This document shows positions 1-4,265 of a stretch of DNA of 5,172 bases, piece by piece (positions within the stretch are counted from its first letter, which is position 1; the number at the start of each line of letters is the position of its first letter). The DNA is from an uncultured Bacilli bacterium (GTDB lineage: Bacteria > Bacillota_I > Bacilli_A > RF39 > UBA660). The notes below the pieces were generated by a model, which was given only the letters and a program-made list of their open reading frames with translations, made no database searches and was not told the origin of the DNA. Location: the NCBI GenBank assembly GCA_947594675.1, contig CANQEF010000084.1, positions 1 through 5,172 on the forward strand, written 5' to 3'. Position numbers and translations under genes: made by a program.

Positions 1-1
1 G

Positions 2-211
2 CCAGCACCGGTTATTTATGGTGGAGCTAACCCTGTAGTACCAGACTTAAATATTAATCAAGAGACTCATCAAATATATGGTGGTGCAGATCCTTTACAA
101 AATACTCAGCCAATTCCAGTTGTTCAACCACAACCAGAACAAGTAAATGTTGTTCCTCAACCAGTTGTTAGTGAACAGCCTGTAGCACCAGTTGTACCTA
201 TTAACCAATAA
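2..211 (+). CDS. C-terminal end of a Pro/Gln/Val-rich protein with YGGA repeats (5' partial)
   Basis: The open frame enters from the left edge and ends at TAA 209-211, giving 69 visible residues. I do not recognise the family. The visible part is low complexity: rich in Pro, Gln, Val and Asn, with no hydrophobic segment long enough to span a membrane and almost no charged residues. Two copies of a motif, IYGGANP (fragment residues 5-11) and IYGGADP (residues 25-31), lie exactly 20 residues (60 bp) apart. After the second copy the tail becomes a run of P-V-V-P and Q-P-Q-P-E-Q type sequence. Such tails are common as disordered extensions on cell-envelope or regulatory proteins, but no function can be given from this piece. 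The gene ends in a terminator and is separate from the next unit. Reading frame confidence is high because the repeat and the amino-acid composition are coherent up to the stop. Confidence 0.8.
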   Translation, partial: PAPVIYGGANPVVPDLNINQETHQIYGGADPLQNTQPIPVVQPQPEQVNVVPQPVVSEQPVAPVVPINQ

Positions 212-234
212 AGAAACGCTGTTTCTTTTTTTTT
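210..234 (+). terminator. Rho-independent terminator after the Pro/Gln-rich gene
   Basis: A perfect 8-bp stem, AAAGAAAC (210-217) with GTTTCTTT (221-228), closes a 3-nt loop GCT. The T-run 226-234 follows directly. The left arm begins with the last two bases of the TAA stop, so there is no 3' untranslated spacer. The stem is AT-rich (two GC pairs), but the T-tract is long. It isolates the upstream gene from the glycosyltransferase unit. Confidence 0.82.
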
Positions 235-246
235 GACATTTTTATT

Positions 247-274
247 TGGACTTTACATACATATTATGGACTTT
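247..274 (+). repeat. 8-bp direct repeat TGGACTTT, two copies 20 bp apart
   Basis: TGGACTTT occurs at 247-254 and again at 267-274, a start-to-start distance of 20 bp, about two helical turns. The second copy covers the -35 position of the proposed promoter. A pair of same-face direct repeats at a promoter can be a regulator site, but no regulator family is recognised and chance occurrence in AT-rich DNA is possible. Confidence 0.35.
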
Positions 275-295
275 GATTTTTAAATTTGATAAAAT
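267..295 (+). promoter_or_regulatory. Proposed promoter of the glycosyltransferase-pilin unit (extended -10)
   Basis: An extended -10 element, TGA then TAAAAT (287-295), is preceded at 17-nt spacing by TGGACT (267-272), which matches four of six bases of the -35 consensus. The -10 is only 6 nt upstream of the Shine-Dalgarno sequence, so a transcript starting at the usual distance would begin at or near the SD and have a leader of about 10 nt. A better -35-like hexamer, TTGACA at 233-238, has no good -10 at normal spacing; the nearest is TACATA at 258-263, 19 nt away. The same arrangement recurs before the gene at 3698, which supports this choice. Confidence 0.55.
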
Positions 296-301
296 ATTTG
301 T

Positions 302-308
302 AGGTGAT
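302..308 (+). promoter_or_regulatory. Shine-Dalgarno site that fixes the start at 312
   Basis: AGGTGAT lies 3 nt before ATG 312 and is complementary to the 3' end of 16S rRNA. It decides the start: the frame is open further upstream to a TTG at 246, but that codon has no SD, and its 22-residue extension would be encoded by the promoter region. Confidence 0.8.
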
Positions 309-311
309 ATC

Positions 312-1514
312 ATGAAAAAAGTTTCTATTTTATCTCTTCATCTTGGCTATGGTGGAATAGAAAAGTCTATTGTTGCTTTAGCTAATATATTGGTTTCTAA
401 ATATGATGTTGAAATTGCTTGTATTTATAGAATTCAAGAGAAAGAGGCTTTTGAAGTTGATGAAGGAGTTAAAATAAGATATTTAATTGATAGTGATATT
501 GCCAAGAGATTAGAAGATTTTAAAATTCTTCTTTTTAATGGCGATTTTGTAAAATTATTTAAAAAAATATGGACTGATTATTTTAGAAAGGGTAAAATCA
601 TTAGTTTTTTTAAAGATGCTTTTTCTGGTGTATTTATGTATTTTAAAAGGTCTAATGCTATGAAGAAATATTTGAAAAAGTGTGATAGTGATATAATTAT
701 ATCGACAAGAGTTTTTTTAAATGATTTGTTATCTCAATATGGTAAATCTACTGCTGTAAAGATAGGATGGGAACATAATCATTATCATGATAATATGAAA
801 TATGCCATAGATGTTGTAAGAAGTGCAAAGAAATTAGATTATTTTGTTTTAGTTTCTAACAATTTGTATAATTTTTATGATGAAAAACTTAAGGAGTATG
901 GATGTAAATGTTGTTTTATACCAAACATTATTGATAAAATGCCTGAGAGGGTGTCAAAACTTGACCAGAAAAGATTAGTTTCTGTTGGAAGGTTAGCTAA
1001 AGAAAAAGGCTATCTTGATTTGTTAAAAATTTATAATCTTTTGGTAAAGGATTATAGTGATTGGCACTTAGATATAGTAGGAGATGGTCCTGAAAGACAG
1101 TCTTTAGAAGAATATATTAGTAATCATAATTTAAAAGATAAGGTAACTCTACATGGATTTCAAAATAGGGATTATATAGATAATTTACTTCATAATTCTT
1201 CTCTTTATATAATGACTTCTTATACAGAATCATTTGGAATTGTTTTAATAGAAGCTATGTCTCATGGTCTTCCTTGCCTAGCTTTTGATTCAGCAGAGGG
1301 AGCTTGTGAATTAATAAGTAGTGGTAATGATGGCTATTTGATAAAAAATCGTAATTTTCAAGTAATGCTAGAGAAAATAGAAGATTTAATTGAAAAAAAA
1401 GACCAGCGTATTAGAATAGGAAAAGCGGCATATGAGACGTCCATGAATTATACTAGTTCTGTTGTTGGTAAAAAGTGGTTTAAATTGATGGAAGAGAGTG
1501 ATAATAATGAATAA
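312..1514 (+). CDS. GT4-family (GT-B fold) glycosyltransferase, CPS/EPS type
   Basis: The 400-residue protein is a typical full-length retaining GT4 enzyme that transfers a sugar from a nucleotide-sugar to a lipid- or protein-linked acceptor on the cytoplasmic face of the membrane. The N-terminal Rossmann half starts MKKVSILSLH and carries the acceptor-side glycine loop GGIEKS (residues 14-19), then STR (131-133) and WEH (153-155). The C-terminal nucleotide-sugar half has VGRLAKEKG (225-233), IVGDGPE (255-261), HGF (281-283) and the E-x7-E signature in TESFGIVLIE (Glu306 and Glu314). It has no signal peptide or transmembrane helix; Lys/Phe-rich residues 80-120 could help it bind membrane. The start at ATG 312 is set by an SD 3 nt upstream. 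It is the first gene of a four-gene unit, and its last 8 bases overlap the next start. Donor and acceptor cannot be told from sequence. The family call is firm; the role in surface glycan synthesis follows from the neighbours. Confidence 0.93.
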   Translation: MKKVSILSLHLGYGGIEKSIVALANILVSKYDVEIACIYRIQEKEAFEVDEGVKIRYLIDSDIAKRLEDFKILLFNGDFVKLFKKIWTDYFRKGKIISFFKDAFSGVFMYFKRSNAMKKYLKKCDSDIIISTRVFLNDLLSQYGKSTAVKIGWEHNHYHDNMKYAIDVVRSAKKLDYFVLVSNNLYNFYDEKLKEYGCKCCFIPNIIDKMPERVSKLDQKRLVSVGRLAKEKGYLDLLKIYNLLVKDYSDWHLDIVGDGPERQSLEEYISNHNLKDKVTLHGFQNRDYIDNLLHNSSLYIMTSYTESFGIVLIEAMSHGLPCLAFDSAEGACELISSGNDGYLIKNRNFQVMLEKIEDLIEKKDQRIRIGKAAYETSMNYTSSVVGKKWFKLMEESDNNE

Positions 1515-1983
1515 GAAGAATGTATTATTTGTAGCTTCAACGGGAGGACATTTGTATGAGCTTTTACAATTAAAAGACATTTTTGAAAATTATGATTTTC
1601 ATTTGATTACAGAAAAAACTAAATCTAATATGTATTTAAGTGAAACTTATAAGAATAGGGTTTTTTACTTAGTTTATGGTACTAAGGATCATCCTTTTAG
1701 TTATCCATTTAAACTTATTTATAATTGTTTTAAAAGCTTATATTTATATTTAAAAATTCATCCAGATTATATAGTGACAACAGGAGTACATACAGCTGGG
1801 CCTATTTGTTGTTTAGGTAAAATTTTTGGAAGTAAGATAATTTATATTGAAACATTTGCTAATATGTCTAGTAAAACAGTTACGGGACGACTTTTGTATC
1901 CGATAGCGGATAAATTTATAGTACAGTGGGAGAGCATGAAAGATATTTATCCAAATGCTACTTATGGAGGTTGGATTTTTTAA
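1507..1983 (+). CDS. Alg14/Cps14F-like glycosyltransferase accessory subunit
   Basis: At 158 residues this has the usual length of the PssD/Cps14F/EpsE-like family (Alg14 fold), the half of a split GT-B enzyme that supplies the acceptor and membrane side. Visible family motifs are the N-terminal VLFVASTGGHL (residues 6-16), TTGVHTAGP (91-99) and the conserved C-terminal block around IYIETFANMSSKT (112-124), R128, and ADKFIVQW (134-141). Known homologues (Streptococcus Cps14F, eukaryotic Alg14) bind and activate a separate catalytic subunit, here the product of the next gene. I chose ATG 1507 because MNKKNVLF matches the usual family N-terminus; GTG 1498 in the same frame would add only three residues. 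The purine-rich GGAAGAGAG stretch before it can serve as SD. It overlaps the upstream gene by 8 nt and shares one base with the next gene (TAATG), so translation is probably coupled and the two subunits made in similar amounts. No clear N-terminal membrane anchor is seen, unlike eukaryotic Alg14. Confidence 0.9.
   Translation: MNKKNVLFVASTGGHLYELLQLKDIFENYDFHLITEKTKSNMYLSETYKNRVFYLVYGTKDHPFSYPFKLIYNCFKSLYLYLKIHPDYIVTTGVHTAGPICCLGKIFGSKIIYIETFANMSSKTVTGRLLYPIADKFIVQWESMKDIYPNATYGGWIF
1966..1971 (+). promoter_or_regulatory. Strong Shine-Dalgarno for the Alg13-GtrA gene
   Basis: GGAGGT lies inside the last codons of the preceding gene, 11 nt before ATG 1983. It supports the start at 1983 over an in-frame upstream ATG at 1926, because the protein from 1983 begins with the family-typical MIFVTLGTQ. 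Confidence 0.7.
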
Positions 1984-2870
1984 TGATTTTTGTAACATTA
2001 GGAACGCAAGATAAGAGTTTTGAACGTTTATTAAAGGCAATTGATAAAGAAATAGAAAAGGGTAATATTAAAGAGAAGGTAATTGTTCAAGCTGGTTTAA
2101 CTAAATATGAATCTCCTAATATGGAAATACTTGATTTAATTTCTGAGGATGAGTTTGATAGATTGGTTGATGAATGTGATTTATTAATTACTCATGGAGG
2201 CGCTGGTTCTATTTTAGCTGGCATTAAGAAAAATAAAAAGATAATTGCCGCAGCTAGACTTTCTAAGTATAAGGAACATACTAATGATCATCAAAAGCAA
2301 ATAATTAGAGAGTTTTCTAAAAAAGGTTATATTTTAGAATTAAGAGATTTTTCACAATTAGGCAAATTGTTGGAAAAGAGTAAGACTTTTAAACCTAAAA
2401 AGTTTGTTAGTAATACTGATAATATGATTAAGATAATTACGGATTATATTGATAAGGAAGAACATATTTCTTGGTATAATAAAAGTAGGGAAGTATTGCT
2501 TTATTTAGTTTTTGGGGCTCTTACTACTTTAATAAATATTGTTGTATTTTATATTTGTCGTAAATTAAAATTAGAAATTTATTTAAGTAATATTATTGCT
2601 TGGATATTGTCAGTTCTTTTTGCTTTTATAACTAATAAAATATTTGTATTTGAAAGTAAGAATAAAAATAAAAAGGATAGTATTAAAGAAATGTTGTCTT
2701 TTTTTACATTTAGAATTTTGTCTTTAATATTTGATATGGCTTTTATGTATTTAATGATTCAAATTATTATGTGTAATGAGATGTTTTCTAAGATATTGTC
2801 AAATGTTTTTGTAATAATTTTGAATTATATATTTAGTAAGGTATTTGTGTTTAAAAAAAGAAAGGATTAA
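1983..2870 (+). CDS. Alg13/Cps14G-like catalytic glycosyltransferase fused to a GtrA membrane domain
   Basis: This 295-residue protein is a two-domain fusion. Residues 1 to about 160 form the nucleotide-sugar-binding half of a split GT-B enzyme (Cps14G/EpsF/Alg13 type, Glyco_tran_28_C fold): MIFVTLGTQ (1-9), the donor loop THGGAGS (70-76), a conserved Arg92 and NDHQ (101-104). Residues about 168-291 form a GtrA-like domain (PF04138 type) with four predicted membrane helices near 171-191, 202-222, 238-262 and 268-288. It has the GtrA hallmarks TTLINIVVFY (181-190), NIIAWILSVLFAFITNKIF (203-221) and terminal KVFVFKK (286-292). GtrA proteins are linked to polyprenyl-phosphate-sugar synthesis or translocation. 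Stand-alone Cps14G-type enzymes are usually about 150-170 residues, so the membrane domain is an addition. The frame is uninterrupted through the junction. The expected partner is the Alg14-like product encoded just upstream with a 1-nt overlap. Reaction inferred: second-sugar transfer onto a polyprenyl-linked acceptor. Sugar specificity is unknown. Confidence 0.92.
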   Translation: MIFVTLGTQDKSFERLLKAIDKEIEKGNIKEKVIVQAGLTKYESPNMEILDLISEDEFDRLVDECDLLITHGGAGSILAGIKKNKKIIAAARLSKYKEHTNDHQKQIIREFSKKGYILELRDFSQLGKLLEKSKTFKPKKFVSNTDNMIKIITDYIDKEEHISWYNKSREVLLYLVFGALTTLINIVVFYICRKLKLEIYLSNIIAWILSVLFAFITNKIFVFESKNKNKKDSIKEMLSFFTFRILSLIFDMAFMYLMIQIIMCNEMFSKILSNVFVIILNYIFSKVFVFKKRKD

Positions 2871-2875
2871 TAAAA

Positions 2876-3430
2876 ATGTTAAAGAATAATAAAGGATTTA
2901 CATTGATAGAGTTATTAGCAACACTTGCTTTGTTAGCTATTTTAATGTCTGTAGCTGTATCTTCGGTATTTAAGGTTCTTGATAATAGTAAAAAAGATTC
3001 TTATATTGAAGATGCTAAAAAATTTGTTTCACAAGTGGATTATAATATAAGAGCTAATAAAAATGGGCTAGTTAGACCTGAGTTAAACAATTGTATAGTT
3101 GTTCGTTTAGATTTTATAGAAGATAGTGATTTTCAAAATCCTCCTGGTGGAGGTGAGTATTTATTTGATAAGTCTTATATTGTATTAAAAAATGTAAATA
3201 ATGTGGATAAATTTTATGTACGACTTGTTGAAAATTTGGATAAAGCTAATAGTTATCGAGGAATTTTAATGAGTGATGTTGATTCCTTAAAAGGTGGCAA
3301 AGGTAGAGGTAAGGTAGTAGGTATTAAAAGTACTAGTTTATTTGTAGTTAATGATAGTAATAAGTCTAAAGTAACTTCATCTTTAAGTGGTCTAGTAAGT
3401 TGTTCTAGCATAGAAAAAATTTATAGTTGA
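2876..3430 (+). CDS. Type IV prepilin-like protein (N-methylation domain)
   Basis: This 184-residue protein has a textbook class-III prepilin signal: a 7-residue basic leader MLKNNKG, then FTLIELLATLALLAILMSVAV (residues 8-28). Cleavage by a prepilin peptidase is predicted between Gly7 and Phe8, leaving Glu12 as the conserved Glu5 of the mature protein. The hydrophobic alpha-1 segment spans 8-30. The globular part includes Cys73 and Cys176, which could form a disulfide, and a Gly/Pro-rich turn NPPGGGEY (88-95) before a beta-rich stretch. Mature length of about 177 residues fits pilins or pseudopilins. AAAGGA at 2861-2866 is the SD, 9 nt before ATG 2876, and sits in the end of the preceding gene. 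The 5-nt gap places it in the glycosyltransferase unit, and the terminator right after it makes it the last gene. No peptidase, ATPase or PilC-like gene is in the window, so any assembly machinery must be elsewhere. Major pilin, minor pilin and pseudopilin cannot be told apart. Confidence 0.92.
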   Translation: MLKNNKGFTLIELLATLALLAILMSVAVSSVFKVLDNSKKDSYIEDAKKFVSQVDYNIRANKNGLVRPELNNCIVVRLDFIEDSDFQNPPGGGEYLFDKSYIVLKNVNNVDKFYVRLVENLDKANSYRGILMSDVDSLKGGKGRGKVVGIKSTSLFVVNDSNKSKVTSSLSGLVSCSSIEKIYS

Positions 3431-3458
3431 CATATACTTAAATTGTATATGTTTTTTT
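3430..3458 (+). terminator. Rho-independent terminator after the pilin gene
   Basis: An 8-bp perfect stem, ACATATAC (3430-3437) with GTATATGT (3445-3452), closes a 7-nt loop TTAAATT, and the T-run 3452-3458 follows. The left arm begins on the last base of the TGA stop. The stem holds only two GC pairs, so termination may be incomplete. The tight link of TGA to a terminator is also evidence that TGA is a true stop in this organism. Confidence 0.75.
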
Positions 3459-3509
3459 ATTTATAAATCATTTTGTTCCTTTACTATGTTGATTGATTTA
3501 TATAAGTAT

Positions 3510-3520
3510 TTGTATTACAA
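3510..3520. promoter_or_regulatory. Perfect 11-bp palindrome TTGTATTACAA (possible operator)
   Basis: TTGTA and TACAA are exact inverted copies around one central T. The site lies 11 bp upstream of the -10-like TAAAAT at 3532-3537, where a -35 element would sit, so a bound dimeric repressor could block it. No regulator is encoded in the window and short AT-rich palindromes arise by chance, so this is tentative. Confidence 0.3.
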
Positions 3521-3529
3521 TATGTGTAA

Positions 3530-3545
3530 GATAAAATTAAGGTGA
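3530..3545 (+). promoter_or_regulatory. Promoter/SD-like string upstream of the small ORF
   Basis: GATAAAAT (3530-3537) is followed 2 nt later by AGGTGA (3540-3545), which abuts ATG 3546. The two strings match those before the genes at 312 and 3698, but spacing is compressed: -10 to SD is 2 nt here instead of 6-7, and SD to ATG is 0 nt instead of 3. There is no TGN extension and only a poor -35 (TTGTAT, 3510-3515). Functional value is doubtful. Confidence 0.25.
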
Positions 3546-3701
3546 ATGTTTAGTAGTTTTTTAGTAGCTTTTTATTTTATTGAAAGAAAGATGTTAGAAA
3601 GTGAAATTTATTTTACAAAAGAGAAGTTATTTAATTCTAAAAGTTTTGGGTATACTTTTTTGCTTTTTTTTGATAAAATTTTAGATAGGGTGATTGTATG
3701 A
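3546..3701 (+). CDS. Possible small ORF, 51 codons, doubtful
   Basis: An uninterrupted frame from ATG 3546 to TGA 3699-3701 encodes 51 residues, MFSSFLVAFYFIERK at the start and FDKILDRVIV at the end. In favour: an AGGTGA sequence stands immediately before the ATG, a GATAAAAT box is just upstream, and its stop overlaps the next start as ATGA (3698-3701), a usual sign of translational coupling. Against: the SD touches the start codon with no spacer, which is normally poor for initiation. Residues 40-50 are also encoded by the T-rich extended -10 promoter and SD of the next gene, and the Phe/Leu/Lys-rich composition is what AT-rich non-coding DNA gives. No homology is recognised. The peptide has a weakly hydrophobic start and a central charged stretch. 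It may be a real leader or coupling ORF, or chance. Confidence 0.22.
   Translation: MFSSFLVAFYFIERKMLESEIYFTKEKLFNSKSFGYTFLLFFDKILDRVIV
3671..3679 (+). promoter_or_regulatory. Extended -10 promoter of the membrane protein / glycosidase unit
   Basis: TGA followed by TAAAAT repeats exactly the 9-mer before the first unit (287-295). The SD AGGGTGAT (3687-3694) starts 7 nt downstream and ATG 3698 follows after 3 nt, so the predicted leader is again only about 10-12 nt. No convincing -35 is present (TATACT at 17-nt spacing), which is tolerable for an extended -10 promoter. A T-rich run (3656-3671) lies just upstream. Confidence 0.55.
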
Positions 3702-4264
3702 ACGGTAAGAAGATATCATATATTTTATTTGCTATTAGTATTGTAATGATTATGGCAGGAGGAGTTTCATCTTTTTTAATAGGTTTAAGAGTAGATAAAC
3801 AATTAACTAATAAAAGAATGTTACTTGTATCAGATCAATTTGAAGAGTTTAGTACTGAAACGTCTATTTTTGAGCAGCAAAGGGATTTATTATATGAAGA
3901 AGTTTTAAGTAATTTGTTTTTTGATACGATGCAACAGAATGATTTAGTTGTAAAAAATAGATTATCAAATTATGAAAATATGGTTGATGAAATTACTAAG
4001 CAAGTTCAGGAAATGAATAAATTATGTGATGATGTATATTATCCCGATAGTTCTGTAAATAATAAGTGTAGTAATTATAAAGGTATTTATGAGCAAGTTG
4101 TTAATTATTTTATAAGTGATATTAATGTTTATAATGAAAATATTGATAAATTTAATGAGTATCAGAAGACTATTAATAGTGGTATTGCTTTAAAAGAGTA
4201 TAGTACTACTAAGAAATTTATTGATTATAATGACGACAAGCAATTTGATGGTAAAGAGGAGTAG
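3698..4264 (+). CDS. Small single-pass membrane protein with a C-terminal EF-hand-like loop
   Basis: I do not recognise a named family for this 188-residue protein. The N-terminus, MNGKKISYILF, leads into one transmembrane helix at about 7-30 that reads as an uncleaved signal anchor, so residues 31-188 should be outside the cytoplasm. Residues about 45-110 are polar and helical in character (many E, Q, N, spaced L/V/I), suggesting a coiled-coil-like stalk. Cys110 and Cys124 flank a short YYPDSS loop and could form a disulfide. The C-terminus, DYNDDKQFDGKE (176-187), fits the 12-position EF-hand calcium loop: Asp1, Asn3, Asp5, hydrophobic 8, Asp9, Glu12, with Lys instead of the usual Gly at position 6. 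The SD AGGGTGAT is 3 nt before ATG 3698. It ends in TAG one base before the next ATG, so it is probably co-translated with the phosphodiester glycosidase and may be its membrane or wall-side partner. That role is inference. Confidence 0.88.
   Translation: MNGKKISYILFAISIVMIMAGGVSSFLIGLRVDKQLTNKRMLLVSDQFEEFSTETSIFEQQRDLLYEEVLSNLFFDTMQQNDLVVKNRLSNYENMVDEITKQVQEMNKLCDDVYYPDSSVNNKCSNYKGIYEQVVNYFISDINVYNENIDKFNEYQKTINSGIALKEYSTTKKFIDYNDDKQFDGKEE
4256..4261 (+). promoter_or_regulatory. Shine-Dalgarno for the phosphodiester glycosidase gene
   Basis: GAGGAG lies within the last two sense codons of the upstream gene, 4 nt before ATG 4266. With a one-base gap between stop and start, ribosomes finishing the first gene are positioned to begin the second. 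Confidence 0.75.
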
Positions 4265-4265
4265 T

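Larger units (their letters stand above)
3459..3697. other. Intergenic region between the two transcription units
   Basis: This stretch of about 240 bp after the terminator has no gene I would call with confidence. It holds the palindrome TTGTATTACAA (3510-3520), a promoter/SD-like string at 3530-3545, a possible 51-codon ORF from 3546, and the extended -10 promoter of the following gene at 3671-3679. I see no tRNA-like, riboswitch-like or inverted-repeat mobile-element structure in it, although a fold calculation was not possible. Confidence 0.6.

Noticed and set aside
233..238. TTGACA as the -35 of the first operon
   Set aside because: The hexamer is perfect but lies in the T-tract of the preceding terminator, and no good -10 is found 16-18 nt downstream. 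The extended -10 at 287-295 fits better and recurs at the second operon.
246..311. N-terminal extension of the GT4 gene from TTG 246 (22 extra residues)
   Set aside because: It has no Shine-Dalgarno, it would be encoded by the promoter region, and ATG 312 has a perfect SD at normal spacing and gives the expected family N-terminus.
1386..1580. Minus-strand frame of 64 codons
   Set aside because: It lies across two well-supported plus-strand genes and has no recognisable motif or RBS; it is a shadow of the coding strand.
1926..1982. Upstream ATG 1926 as start of the Alg13-GtrA gene
   Set aside because: The extra 19 residues (MGEHERYLSK...) overlap the end of the Alg14-like gene and do not fit the family; MIFVTLGTQ at 1983 does, and has GGAGGT upstream.
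1813..2040. Minus-strand frame of 75 codons
   Set aside because: It is fully covered by the Alg14-like and Alg13-like genes, whose family motifs are clear on the other strand.
3428..3470. TGA read as Trp (Mycoplasma-type code), extending the pilin to a later TAA
   Set aside because: A terminator hairpin starts at this TGA, no large gene has an in-frame TGA, and tryptophans are TGG, so TGA is a stop.
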